From the NCBI GenBank assembly GCA_963844405.1, contig CAWJNZ010000004.1, positions 124,001 through 188,000 on the forward strand: DNA of 64,000 nucleotides, written 5' to 3'. Both the position numbers and the translations under genes were made by a program. Position 1 is the first letter of the stretch; each line of letters begins with the position of its first letter. The stretch is from DASSUW01 sp963844405 (GTDB lineage: Bacteria > Actinomycetota > Thermoleophilia > Solirubrobacterales > Solirubrobacteraceae). This document shows, piece by piece, positions 1 through 7,469 of this stretch. The notes below the pieces were generated by a model that made no database searches, had not been told where the DNA came from, and worked only from the letters and a program-made list of their open reading frames with translations.

Positions 1-26
1 GGTCGGGCTGGGGGCGAAGCGGCCCT

Positions 27-554
27 TCAAAACGGCGGGTCGATCTCAGCCAGCCGCGGCGCGCTGCGATCGCGCTCCGAGTAGATGAGCTCGCCGTCGG
101 GCCACTCGATGCCGACGTCGGGGTCGGCGAAGCTGAAGCCCGACTCGGTCGCCGGGTCGTAGTAGCTCGTGCACTTGTAGACGAAGTCGGCGACGTCGGA
201 GAGCACGCAGAACCCGTGCGCGAAGCCGATCGGGATCCACAGCTGCTGCGCGCCCTCGTCGTCGAGCTCGTAGCCCTCCCACTGCCCGAAGGTGGGGGAG
301 TCGCGCCGGATGTCGACCACCACGTCGAGCACTCGGCCGCGGGCGACGCGGACGAGCTTGCCCTGGCCCGGCGCGGTCTGGAAGTGCATCCCGCGCACCG
401 TGCCGCGGCGCGAGCGCGAGTGGTTGTCCTGCACGAACTCCGTCGGCACGCCCTGGTCGGCCCATTCGTCGGCGCGATAGGTCTCCATGAAGAAGCCGCG
501 GTCGTCGCCGTGCTTGGCCGGCGTGATGAGGACGAGTCCGTCGAGACGAGTCAT
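27..554 (-). CDS. rfbC: dTDP-4-dehydrorhamnose 3,5-epimerase
   Basis: Epimerises dTDP-4-dehydro-6-deoxyglucose at C3 and C5 in dTDP-L-rhamnose synthesis, in the cytoplasm. The 175-residue length is normal for RmlC. The family landmarks appear in order: DDRGFF at residues 17-22, RGMHFQ at 54-59 with the likely catalytic His57, DVVVDIR at 77-83, PIGFAHGF at 108-115 and the KCTSYY segment at 127-132. The ATG at 554 gives the usual short N terminus. No other rml genes are in the window; they could lie left of it, since this gene reads toward the window edge. A TAACCT box lies 12 nt upstream. Identification is from conserved motifs; its role in a cell-surface glycan is inferred. Confidence 0.93.
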   Translation of the reverse strand: MTRLDGLVLITPAKHGDDRGFFMETYRADEWADQGVPTEFVQDNHSRSRRGTVRGMHFQTAPGQGKLVRVARGRVLDVVVDIRRDSPTFGQWEGYELDDEGAQQLWIPIGFAHGFCVLSDVADFVYKCTSYYDPATESGFSFADPDVGIEWPDGELIYSERDRSAPRLAEIDPPF

Positions 555-600
555 AAGCCGGGCAGGAGGTTACGAGGCGACCGTCGAAAGACGCTCCGCC

Positions 601-1470
601 ATGCCGAGGACCGCCACGATGCCCCCGGCCGCCCGCGGCCATCAGACCCTCTCCGCCTATATCTCGTCGCGCTTCGACGAGTTCTCCCGGTCGCAGAAGG
701 ACGTCGCGCAGTACGTCGTCGACCATCTCGACGAGGTCGCCTTCCACACCGCCGAGGAGCTCGCACGGCGCGCCAGCACGTCGTCGTCGACGGTCGTCCG
801 CTTCTCGCAGGCGCTCGGCTTCGAGGGCTTCCCCGAGCTGCAGGAGGCCGCGCGCGAGGAGTACCGCCACCACCACCGCGCGGCGGCCGCACACAACGGC
901 TTCGAGGCCGCTCCGCTCTTCTCGCTCGACCAGACGCCGTTCGAGCAGGCGGTCGCCGCCGACCACGTCAACGTGGAGGAGACCGCGCGCCGCGTGTCGC
1001 GGTCCACGGTCGAGGGCGCGATCGAGACGATCGCGACCGCCGACCGCATCCTCATCGCCGGCACCGACCAGATGGCCTTCTTCGCCTCCTACCTGCGGCA
1101 CCTGCTGATGCTGCTCGACGTGCGCGCGGAGATCGCCGCCTCGCCCTCGCAGGAGGCGCTGTCGCGGCTCGGCCGGATCGACGAGGACACGCTCGTCATC
1201 GGGCTCTCGGCGGGCCGCCCGCACCCGCTTGTCGTGCGCGCGATGAAGATCGCCCGCCACCGCAAGGCCTCGACGCTGGCGATCGTCGACGCGACGCTGT
1301 CCGAGGTCTCCAAGCTGGCCGAGCGGACGCTCTACTACTCGTCCAACTCGCCGGCCTTCGTGCGCTCGCACGCCGGCCTGCTGTCGCTCATCCAGGCCCT
1401 CGCCTACGGCGTCTACTCGCGCGACGCGGCGCAGTACGACGACCGCATCCGCGCGTTCAAATTGAAATAG
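601..1470 (+). CDS. RpiR/MurR-family transcriptional regulator (HTH + SIS)
   Basis: A 289-residue DNA-binding regulator expected to sense a phosphosugar. The N-terminal RpiR helix-turn-helix covers roughly residues 15-90 (AEELARRASTSSSTVVRFSQ at about 51-70 is the recognition region). A SIS sugar-isomerase domain follows at about 130-265. The frame is open upstream of 601, but the ATG at 601 gives the family start; an ATG at 619 is an alternative. It is divergent from rfbC with 46 bp between them and converges on the small gene at 1457-1657, which it overlaps by 14 bp. Its target is unknown; the adjacent rhamnose gene is only a weak hint. Confidence 0.85.
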   Translation: MPRTATMPPAARGHQTLSAYISSRFDEFSRSQKDVAQYVVDHLDEVAFHTAEELARRASTSSSTVVRFSQALGFEGFPELQEAAREEYRHHHRAAAAHNGFEAAPLFSLDQTPFEQAVAADHVNVEETARRVSRSTVEGAIETIATADRILIAGTDQMAFFASYLRHLLMLLDVRAEIAASPSQEALSRLGRIDEDTLVIGLSAGRPHPLVVRAMKIARHRKASTLAIVDATLSEVSKLAERTLYYSSNSPAFVRSHAGLLSLIQALAYGVYSRDAAQYDDRIRAFKLK

Positions 1471-1657
1471 CGCGGATGCTCGCCTCGTCCGGCAGCTTGG
1501 CGAGGACCTCGCGGATGATGCGGTGCACGTCCGGCTCGTCGTGCCCGAAGTCGGCGAGCATCGACTTCAGCGCCGAGTGCGTGATCTTGAGCTGCGCGGG
1601 CGTCAGCTCGAGCCGGAAGGCGGTCTCGTCCGGCGCGATGAGGTCGTCGGTCGCCAT
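1457..1657 (-). CDS. small conserved hypothetical protein (66 aa)
   Basis: A 66-residue acidic, mostly helical protein starting MATDDLIAPDE, with the helical stretch LTPAQLKITHSALKSML followed by a DEPDVHRIIREVLAKLPDE segment. No function is recognised. It has its own promoter: TTGCTT, 16-bp spacer, TATCTT, then 7 nt to the ATG, which points to a leaderless transcript. Its frame is open back into the HIRAN gene upstream, so the two look fused. I treat that as an artefact of a frameshift in the HIRAN gene, because the promoter and the compact, self-contained sequence argue for a separate gene. It overlaps the end of the RpiR gene. Confidence 0.7.
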   Translation of the reverse strand: MATDDLIAPDETAFRLELTPAQLKITHSALKSMLADFGHDEPDVHRIIREVLAKLPDEASIRAISI

Positions 1658-2113
1658 GTAACGAAAGATACAGAGGTGTCGGGCGCAAGCAAGATCGTCA
1701 GCCCGGACCGGGGATCGCGCGGCGAGGGGCGCTGCTCGCGCAGAACGGCGGCCGACCACGGACGCCCGGCGTCGAGCTCGCCGCGCGAGCTCGGCCGCAA
1801 CCTCGCGCGGGACGAAGCCGATGAGCTCGCCGCCGGCCAGGACCATGATCGCGTGGGGGTCGTGCTCGTTCGCCGGGTCGCGGCGCAGCTCGAGCGGCCG
1901 GCCCGGCGCCGCGTCGGCGGCCTCCAGCGCCTCCGCGTGGTGGCGAGCGGCGCCGGCCACGCTCACCACCCGCAGGCCGCGGGCCGCCAGCTCGGGCGCG
2001 TCGCGAGCGAGGTAGCGGCCCTCGGCGTCGACCGGCGTGTACCCGGCGATCCAGACCTGGCCGCCGTCGTCCGGGTACCAGTACCGCTCCTCGTGCACGA
2101 CCTGGACCTCCAC
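1603..2113 (-). pseudogene. HIRAN-domain protein, frameshifted
   Basis: The HIRAN domain is a small beta-barrel known from DNA-binding helicases and also found alone in bacteria. Here the core appears as LELRRDPANEHDPHAI followed by GGELIGFVPREVAAEL, matching the family pattern of DP.N..D..AI...... G.vPr. The GTG at 2113 lies 7 nt after a TAGTCT box. Near 1780-1786 the frame breaks: removing one G restores ELARELDAGRPW and continues through LREQRPSPRDPRSGLTILLA to a stop at 1603. That tail would overlap the next gene by 55 bp. Without the correction the frame runs into the 66-aa gene. Sequence error or a true single-base insertion are both possible. Confidence 0.6.
1665..1692 (-). promoter_or_regulatory. 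promoter of the 66-aa gene, leaderless type
   Basis: On the minus strand TTGCTT (1692-1687) and TATCTT (1670-1665) are 16 bp apart. The -10 hexamer ends 7 nt before the ATG at 1657, so transcription should begin at or beside the start codon. Confidence 0.6.
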
Positions 2114-2120
2114 CGCCGCG

Positions 2121-2126
2121 AGACTA
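2121..2126 (-). promoter_or_regulatory. -10 box of the HIRAN gene
   Basis: TAGTCT on the minus strand, 7 nt before the GTG at 2113. It lies in the 61-bp divergent gap shared with the zinc-ribbon gene. Confidence 0.5.
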
Positions 2127-2161
2127 CTCAGAGGTCTAAGGGCGTTCCGGTCGCCGGGGAG

Positions 2162-2167
2162 TACCGT
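2162..2167 (+). promoter_or_regulatory. -10 box of the zinc-ribbon gene
   Basis: TACCGT, 7 nt before the GTG at 2175. Confidence 0.5.
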
Positions 2168-2174
2168 CGCAAGC

Positions 2175-2336
2175 GTGCACGGCGAGACGCCCGAGCCCTG
2201 CTGGATGTGCGGCGCGACCGAGCACGTCTTCCGGTTCGAGTGTCCGGAGTGCATGCGGCGCTGGGAGGAGGCGGAGTGCCGCGAGCTGCGTGAGCGGCTG
2301 TTCCCGCTCACCACGCCCTCCCCGGTCGCGGAATAA
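2175..2336 (+). CDS. small zinc-ribbon protein (53 aa)
   Basis: A 53-residue protein with two CxxC pairs, CWMC at residues 10-13 and CPEC about a dozen residues on, followed by a charged helix rich in Arg and Glu. This is the form of a small zinc ribbon; the partner (nucleic acid or protein) is unknown. The GTG start is chosen because it lies 7 nt after a TACCGT box and because the upstream reading in the same frame is unlike protein. It is divergent from the HIRAN gene and ends 22 bp before pdxS. Confidence 0.65.
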   Translation: MHGETPEPCWMCGATEHVFRFECPECMRRWEEAECRELRERLFPLTTPSPVAE

Positions 2337-2343
2337 CTCCCGA

Positions 2344-2349
2344 TATCCT
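2344..2349 (+). promoter_or_regulatory. -10 box of pdxS
   Basis: TATCCT, 9 nt before the ATG at 2359, leaving at most a 2-3 nt leader. Confidence 0.5.
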
Positions 2350-2358
2350 GCGTCTCGT

Positions 2359-3243
2359 ATGCGCGACGAGGCGACTTTCCGCGTCAAGGCCGGCCTGGCC
2401 GAGATGCTCAAGGGCGGCGTGATCATGGACGTGGTCGACGCCGAGCAGGCGAAGATCGCCGAGGACGCCGGCGCCGTCGCGGTGATGGCGCTCGAGCGCG
2501 TCCCGGCCGACATCCGGCGCGACGGCGGCGTCGCCCGCATGTCCGACCCGCTGCTGATCAAGGGGATCCAGGAGGCCGTGACGATCCCGGTCATGGCCAA
2601 GGCGCGGATCGGCCACTTCGCCGAGGCCCAGGTGCTCGAGGCGCTGGAGGTCGACTACATCGACGAGTCCGAGGTGCTGACGCCCGCGGACGAGGCCAAC
2701 CACATCGACAAGTGGCAGTTCAAGGTCCCGTTCGTGTGCGGCGCGACCAACCTCGGCGAGGCGCTGCGCCGGATCGCCGAGGGCGCGGCCATGATCCGCT
2801 CCAAGGGCGAGGCGGGGACCGGCGACATCGTCGAGGCCGTCCGCCACATGCGCCGGATCTCCGGCGAGATCAAGCGGCTGACCGTGATGGACGACGCCGA
2901 GCTCGCCACCGCCGCCAAGGAGCACCAGGCGCCGCTCGACCTCGTGCGCCAGGTGGCGAAGGACGGCAAGCTGCCCGTCGTGATCTTCTGCGCGGGCGGG
3001 ATCGCCACGCCGGCCGACGCGGCGCTGATGATGCAGCTCGGCGCCGAGGGCAACTTCGTCGGCTCCGGGATCTTCAAGTCCGAGGATCCGGCCACGCGCG
3101 CGGCGGCGATCGTCGAGGCCACCACGCACTTCGCCGACCCGGCCCGGGTCGCCCGCGCCTCCGAGGGCCTGGGCATGGCGATGACCTCGCTCGAGACGCG
3201 CAAGCTCGAGGAAGGTCAGCTGCTCGCCAACCGGGGTTGGTGA
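2359..3243 (+). CDS. pdxS: pyridoxal 5'-phosphate synthase, synthase subunit
   Basis: Builds pyridoxal 5'-phosphate from ribose 5-phosphate, glyceraldehyde 3-phosphate and ammonia, as the dodecameric core of the PdxST complex. The 294-residue length is typical. Hallmarks include GGVIMDVVDAEQAKIAEDAG near residues 17-36, ALERVPADIRRDGGVARMSDP, the MAKARIGHF segment with its catalytic Lys near residue 80, SKGEAGTGDIVEAVRH, and VGSGIFKS. The ATG at 2359 gives the family start. pdxT follows after 62 bp, so synthase and glutaminase are made together. Confidence 0.97.
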   Translation: MRDEATFRVKAGLAEMLKGGVIMDVVDAEQAKIAEDAGAVAVMALERVPADIRRDGGVARMSDPLLIKGIQEAVTIPVMAKARIGHFAEAQVLEALEVDYIDESEVLTPADEANHIDKWQFKVPFVCGATNLGEALRRIAEGAAMIRSKGEAGTGDIVEAVRHMRRISGEIKRLTVMDDAELATAAKEHQAPLDLVRQVAKDGKLPVVIFCAGGIATPADAALMMQLGAEGNFVGSGIFKSEDPATRAAAIVEATTHFADPARVARASEGLGMAMTSLETRKLEEGQLLANRGW

Positions 3244-3283
3244 GGTTGCCAGGGCCTTCGTCCGGCCGGCCCTCTGAGACGGA

Positions 3284-3305
3284 CGGTCGCCATCCATGGC
3301 GACCG
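3284..3305. repeat. perfect 22-nt dyad abutting the pdxT start codon
   Basis: Arms cggtcgccat and atggcgaccg are exact inverse complements separated by CC, and the dyad ends one base before the pdxT ATG. As RNA it would form a 10-bp hairpin over the ribosome landing site; as DNA it could bind a dimeric regulator. No function can be assigned from sequence alone. Confidence 0.6.
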
Positions 3306-3872
3306 ATGGTGGGAGTCCTGGCGCTCCAGGGCGACTTCGAGGCGCACGGCAAGGTGCTGCGCGACCTCGGCGCCGAGGTGCGCGAGGTGCGCGTGCCGGC
3401 CGACCTCGAGGGGCTCGATGGGCTGATCATCCCCGGCGGGGAGTCGACGACGATGACGCTCGGCATCGAGCGCGAGGGCCTGGCCGAGCCGCTGCGCGAG
3501 CTGGCCGCCTCGGGCACGCCCGTCTTCGGCACCTGCGCGGGCATGATCATGCTCGACCGCAGGCACCTCGGGATCATGGACATCGAGTGCCGCCGCAACG
3601 CCTTCGGCCGCCAGATCCGCTCCTTCGAGGCCGACCTGCGGATCCCCGGCATCGAAGGCCGGCCCGTGCGCGCCGTCTTCATCCGCGCGCCGTGGGCGGA
3701 CGAGTGCGGCGAGGACGTCGAGGTCCTCGCCGCCGTCGACGGTCACCCCGTCGCGGTGCGGCAGGGCAACCTGCTCGCGATCTCGTTCCACCCGGAGCTG
3801 GCGGGGGAGACGCGACTGCACGAGCTGTTCCTGGCGCAGGTCGCGCCTGAGGTCAGGCGGCCATCTTCGTGA
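3306..3872 (+). CDS. pdxT: pyridoxal 5'-phosphate synthase, glutaminase subunit
   Basis: A class I glutamine amidotransferase that hydrolyses glutamine and channels ammonia into PdxS. The 188 residues carry GVLALQGDFEAH at 3-14, the IIPGGEST loop at 41-48, the nucleophile Cys77 in FGTCAGM, and the His-Glu pair in SFHPEL near 168-171, so the catalytic triad is complete. The start at 3306 gives the family N terminus; an earlier ATG at 3296 is in another frame. It lies 62 bp after pdxS, and a perfect dyad sits directly before the start codon. It overlaps the convergent HAD gene by 20 bp. Confidence 0.96.
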   Translation: MVGVLALQGDFEAHGKVLRDLGAEVREVRVPADLEGLDGLIIPGGESTTMTLGIEREGLAEPLRELAASGTPVFGTCAGMIMLDRRHLGIMDIECRRNAFGRQIRSFEADLRIPGIEGRPVRAVFIRAPWADECGEDVEVLAAVDGHPVAVRQGNLLAISFHPELAGETRLHELFLAQVAPEVRRPSS

Positions 3873-4524
3873 CGATCGCGTCGGCGATCTCGGCCAGGTC
3901 GCGGCCGGTGAAGTCGGGCGCCGGCACGGTGTCGAGCAGCGAGCGCTCGCGGCGGGCGACCCAGCCGGTGTTCATGCCGGCGCGCTTGGCGCCCGCCACG
4001 TCCCACCAGTGGGTCGAGACGAAGCAGATGTCGCTGCCGGCCACGCCGCTGCGCTCGATCGCCATGCGGTAGCCGCGCAGGTCGGGCTTGTAGGCGCCGG
4101 CCTCCTGGGCGCTGAGCACGAGCTCGAAGCGGTCCCTGAGGCCGGCGAACCGCAGCACCGAGTCCGTCGCATGCGCGGCGCTCTGCGCCAGCACGCCGAG
4201 CCGCATGCCGCGGGCGCGGAGCGACTCCAGCGCGCCCGGCACCTCGATGTAGGCGGGCATCGTGCCCATCAGCTCGCGCGCGGCGGCGGCCTTCGTCTCG
4301 TCGCGCCGCGCGAGCCGTAGCCGCCGGCGCATGGCGGCCTCCACCAGCTCGTCGAGCGGCGTCAGCGCGCCGGTGAGCGCGTCGGCCATCGCCATCGTGA
4401 TGGCGTCGTCGAGCGCGGCCAGCACGAGGTCCTCGTCGGCCCCTGAGTCGCCCAGAGGCTGGGCCATCACGCTGGGGTCGACGAGCGTGCCCGTCAGGTT
4501 GAAGAGGACCCACTGGAGAGGCAT
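3853..4524 (-). CDS. HAD-superfamily protein lacking the nucleophilic Asp
   Basis: Resembles haloacid-dehalogenase-type hydrolases over 223 residues: motif I position near residues 6-16, a helical cap, GAYKPD carrying the motif III Lys, and the late segment WWDVAGAKRAGM carrying the motif IV Asp. Motif I reads FNLTGTLVD where active enzymes have FDxxGTLVD, so the catalytic Asp is Asn (codon AAC) and the second acidic position is Thr. Motif II is also weak (VLAQSA). This argues for a binding or regulatory role, not a phosphatase or dehalogenase. A TACGGT box lies 8 nt before the ATG at 4524. It converges on pdxT with a 20-bp overlap. Confidence 0.75.
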   Translation of the reverse strand: MPLQWVLFNLTGTLVDPSVMAQPLGDSGADEDLVLAALDDAITMAMADALTGALTPLDELVEAAMRRRLRLARRDETKAAAARELMGTMPAYIEVPGALESLRARGMRLGVLAQSAAHATDSVLRFAGLRDRFELVLSAQEAGAYKPDLRGYRMAIERSGVAGSDICFVSTHWWDVAGAKRAGMNTGWVARRERSLLDTVPAPDFTGRDLAEIADAIVTKMAA

Positions 4525-4532
4525 CCCTGCGG

Positions 4533-4538
4533 ACCGTA
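4533..4538 (-). promoter_or_regulatory. -10 box of the HAD-like gene
   Basis: TACGGT on the minus strand, 8 nt before the ATG at 4524. Confidence 0.45.
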
Positions 4539-4543
4539 CCCGG

Positions 4544-6091
4544 TTACACGACGAGCCCGTGTCGCATCGTGTTCTCCGTGACCACGCACGGCTCGACGAA
4601 CTGCAGCAGGTAGCCCGGGCCGCCGGCCTTGGTGCCCGTGCCGGAGAGGCGGTTGCCGCCGAACGGCTGGCGGGCGACCATCGCGCCGGTGATGGCGCGG
4701 TTGACGTAGAGGTTGCCGACCGGGGAGCGCTCGATCACGCGCTCCACGGTGTCGGGGTTGCGCGCGAAGAGGCCGCCGGTGAGGGCGAAGGGCGAGGCGT
4801 CGACGCGGTCGCACGCGTCGTCGACGTCCTTGACCCGCTCGACGGCGAGGACGGGTCCGAAGATCTCGTCGGTGAGGACGGGGGAGTCCTCCGGCAGGTC
4901 GGTGGCCAGCGCCGGCTGGGCGAACCAGCCGCCGCCGTCCGGCAGCTCACGGGCGCGGGCGGCGATCCGCCCGTCCTTCTCGGCCTGCTGCGTGTAGCGG
5001 GCGACCCGCTCCTGCGCGTCCTTCTCGATCACCGGCGGGACGTCGACCTCGAGGTCGTCGGCCTGGCCGACCTCGAGCACCTCGACGGCGCCCGCGAGCC
5101 GTTCGACCAGCGCGTCGTGGATCGCCTCGTGGCAGAGCACGCGCGCGGCGGCCGAGCACTTCTGGCCGGCGTAGACGAACGCCGACGTGACGAGCGCGGG
5201 GACGACCTCGTCGAGGTCGGCGTCGGAGTCGACGATCACGCAGTTCTTGCCGCCCATCTCGGCGATCACGCGCTTGAGGTGCTTCTGGCCGGGCTTGACC
5301 TCCGCGGCGGCGCGCACGATCTCCAGCCCGACCTTGTTGGAGCCCGTGAAGGCGATCGTGTGCACGCGCGGGTCGTTGACGAGCGCGGCGCCGACGTCGC
5401 CCTCGCCGGGCAGCAGCGCGAACGCGCTCGGCGGCACGCCGGACTCGCGCAGCGCCTGGGCGATGACCAGCGCGCAGCCCGGAGACTGCTCGGCCGGCTT
5501 GAGGACCACCGCGTTGCCGGTGGCCAGGCCCGCCGCCGTCATCCCGAGCGCGATCGCCACCGGGAAGTTCCAGGGCGAGATGACCGCGACTACGCCGCGC
5601 GCGTCCCAGTGCAGCTCGTTGCGCTCGCCGGGCGGCTGGAGGAGGGGAGCGCCCTGCGCGAGGTCGAGCGCCCCGCGGGCGTAGTACTCCAGGAAGTCGA
5701 TCGCCTCGCAGACGTCGCCGTCGCTCTCCGGCCACGGCTTCGCGCACTCGCGCACGGCCAGGGCGGCGATCTCGAGCCGCCGCTCGCGCAGCCACTGGGC
5801 GGCGCGGATCAGCGTCCGCGCCCGCTCCTCGGCGGGCGCGGCCCACCGCCTGGCGGTCGCCAGCGCGCGGTCGACCTCGTCGGGCCGCGCGGCCGCCGCC
5901 TCGGCCACGACCCGCTCGGGGTTGCCCGGGTCGGTCGAGACGATCTCGGCGCCGTGGCGCTGCTCGTCGCCGATCCACACCGGCACGCGCAGCGGGCCGC
6001 GCGCGTCGCGGGCCTTGAGCGCGTCGTCCAGGCCGGCGCGCACGGAGGCACGGCGCAGCTCGAGGATCGGCTCGTTGGCGAACGGCTTCAT
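4544..6091 (-). CDS. pruA: 1-pyrroline-5-carboxylate dehydrogenase
   Basis: Oxidises glutamate semialdehyde (open-chain P5C) to glutamate with NAD+, the second step of proline breakdown. The 515-residue length matches this aldehyde dehydrogenase family. Visible landmarks are ISPWNFPVAI in the cofactor domain, FTGSNKVG in the nucleotide-binding loop, the general base Glu in EMGGKNCVIVD, and the nucleophile Cys in YAGQKCSAAAR. The ATG at 6091 overlaps the proline dehydrogenase stop as ATGA, so the two are translationally coupled. Together they equal the two catalytic halves of PutA as separate proteins. Confidence 0.93.
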   Translation of the reverse strand: MKPFANEPILELRRASVRAGLDDALKARDARGPLRVPVWIGDEQRHGAEIVSTDPGNPERVVAEAAAARPDEVDRALATARRWAAPAEERARTLIRAAQWLRERRLEIAALAVRECAKPWPESDGDVCEAIDFLEYYARGALDLAQGAPLLQPPGERNELHWDARGVVAVISPWNFPVAIALGMTAAGLATGNAVVLKPAEQSPGCALVIAQALRESGVPPSAFALLPGEGDVGAALVNDPRVHTIAFTGSNKVGLEIVRAAAEVKPGQKHLKRVIAEMGGKNCVIVDSDADLDEVVPALVTSAFVYAGQKCSAAARVLCHEAIHDALVERLAGAVEVLEVGQADDLEVDVPPVIEKDAQERVARYTQQAEKDGRIAARARELPDGGGWFAQPALATDLPEDSPVLTDEIFGPVLAVERVKDVDDACDRVDASPFALTGGLFARNPDTVERVIERSPVGNLYVNRAITGAMVARQPFGGNRLSGTGTKAGGPGYLLQFVEPCVVTENTMRHGLVV

Positions 6092-7449
6092 GCGGCCGTC
6101 GAGGCGACGGGGCGGGCCAGCAGCTCGTCGAGCTTCGCGCCGCGGGCCTGCTCGGCCAGGAAGCTCTCGTTCGAGGTGTTCTCCAGCAGCCGCCGCACGA
6201 GGTAGGCCATGCCCGCCACCAGGTCGCCGACGGGGCAGTAGGTGCGGACGCGGAGGCCCTGGCGGGCGATGGCGGTCTGCAGCGGGTCGCCGAGGCCGCG
6301 CAGGACCTGCATCTCGAGGTCGACGTCCTTGCCGCCGGAGAGCCGGTTGTAGGCGATCGCGTGCGCGACGGACCGCAGGTTGTGCGAGGCGATCGCCACG
6401 CGCACGGCCGGCCGCGCGTCGAGCAGGCGGCGGGTGAGGTGCTCGAAGTTGAGGTCGCAGTCGGCCTTGACGTCGAAGACCGGGGCGTCCCAGCCGTGCT
6501 GGCTCGCCTGGACGATCTCGTGGTCCCAGTAGGCGCCCTTGACCAGCCGCACGGTCAGCGGGTGCGCGCGCTCGACTTGCCCCAGCCAGTCGAGGATCGT
6601 GTCGAGCGTGGCCGGCGAGTCGCGCAGGTAGGCCTGGAGCACGAGGCCGGCCGACGGGCCGCGCCGGAACTCGTCCTCGCTCAGCAGCTCGAGGATCAGC
6701 TCCAGCACCGCGTCGCGCGAGTCCATCGACTCCATGTCGATGTGCAGGTGGGCGCCGAGCTCGTGCGCGCGGCGCAGCAGCGGGCGCAGGCGGTCGGCGG
6801 CGTCCTCCTTGCCGCGGCGCGGGGCGTCGGGCCGCAGCAGCGGCGTCAGGGCCGAGACCTTGACCGAGAGGTTCGCGCGCGGCAACGCGCCCGCGGAGTC
6901 CTGCTCGAGCTGCGGCCGCTCCGGCCAGCGCGCTGCGGCCGCGGCGAGCGTGTCGAGTGCCACGGAGCAGCGATCGGCGTAGCGCTGCGCCTCGGCCTGG
7001 GTGACCGTCGCCTCGCCGAGCAGGTCGACCGACGAGGCCACGCCGTCCTTCCACAGGTCACGCAGCACGCCGAGCGCCGCCTTGGGGTCCTCGCCGACGA
7101 TGAAGCGGTGCGCCATGTGCTTGACGCCCGCCGCGGCGGCGGCGCCGAGCGCGGTCCGGCCGGCCTTCGAGCCACCCATCTTCATCGCCACGTGAATCGG
7201 AACCCGCCCGCCCGGAGGAGTCTCGACCTCGCCGAGGAAGCCGGTGAGGTGGCGCGCGAGGTCATCGAGGTTGCGGCAGGCGGGAACGACGTCGACGAAC
7301 CGGAACAGCGCGGCCTTCAGCTCGGCGTCCTGCGAGGCCAGGTCCATCGCCTTCTCGTCGAACGCCTTCAGCGGGTTGCGCGTGACCGGCATGGCGTTCG
7401 CCAGGCGCTTGCCGATGTCATGCAGCTCGCGCTCCAGGGCCTCGTCCAT
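6088..7449 (-). CDS. proline dehydrogenase
   Basis: FAD enzyme that oxidises proline to 1-pyrroline-5-carboxylate, passing electrons to the quinone pool. At 453 residues it is of the longer type resembling the PRODH part of PutA. The barrel signatures are ANLSVKVSALTPLL, HIDMESMDSRDAVLELI, LVKGAYWDHEI and SHNLRSVAHAI, with RTYCPVGDL near the C terminus. It opens the operon; a TAATGT box lies 9 nt before the ATG at 7449. The gene is divergent from the glycosyltransferase at 7470 with only 20 bp between start codons, so the two promoters must overlap. Confidence 0.92.
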   Translation of the reverse strand: MDEALERELHDIGKRLANAMPVTRNPLKAFDEKAMDLASQDAELKAALFRFVDVVPACRNLDDLARHLTGFLGEVETPPGGRVPIHVAMKMGGSKAGRTALGAAAAAGVKHMAHRFIVGEDPKAALGVLRDLWKDGVASSVDLLGEATVTQAEAQRYADRCSVALDTLAAAAARWPERPQLEQDSAGALPRANLSVKVSALTPLLRPDAPRRGKEDAADRLRPLLRRAHELGAHLHIDMESMDSRDAVLELILELLSEDEFRRGPSAGLVLQAYLRDSPATLDTILDWLGQVERAHPLTVRLVKGAYWDHEIVQASQHGWDAPVFDVKADCDLNFEHLTRRLLDARPAVRVAIASHNLRSVAHAIAYNRLSGGKDVDLEMQVLRGLGDPLQTAIARQGLRVRTYCPVGDLVAGMAYLVRRLLENTSNESFLAEQARGAKLDELLARPVASTAA

Positions 7450-7458
7450 GTCAGTAGA

Positions 7459-7464
7459 ACATTA
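7459..7464 (-). promoter_or_regulatory. -10 box of the proline catabolic operon
   Basis: TAATGT on the minus strand, 9 nt before the ATG at 7449, inside the 20-bp divergent gap. Confidence 0.45.
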
Positions 7465-7469
7465 CGACC

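Noticed and set aside
46..1371. Long open frame on the minus strand across rfbC and the RpiR gene
   Set aside because: Arg- and Ala-rich translation typical of the complementary strand of GC-rich genes; the real genes on this stretch have clear motifs.
1457..2314. Single 285-residue HIRAN fusion protein
   Set aside because: The start region reads like non-coding sequence, a one-base change restores a HIRAN tail, and the small gene has its own promoter.
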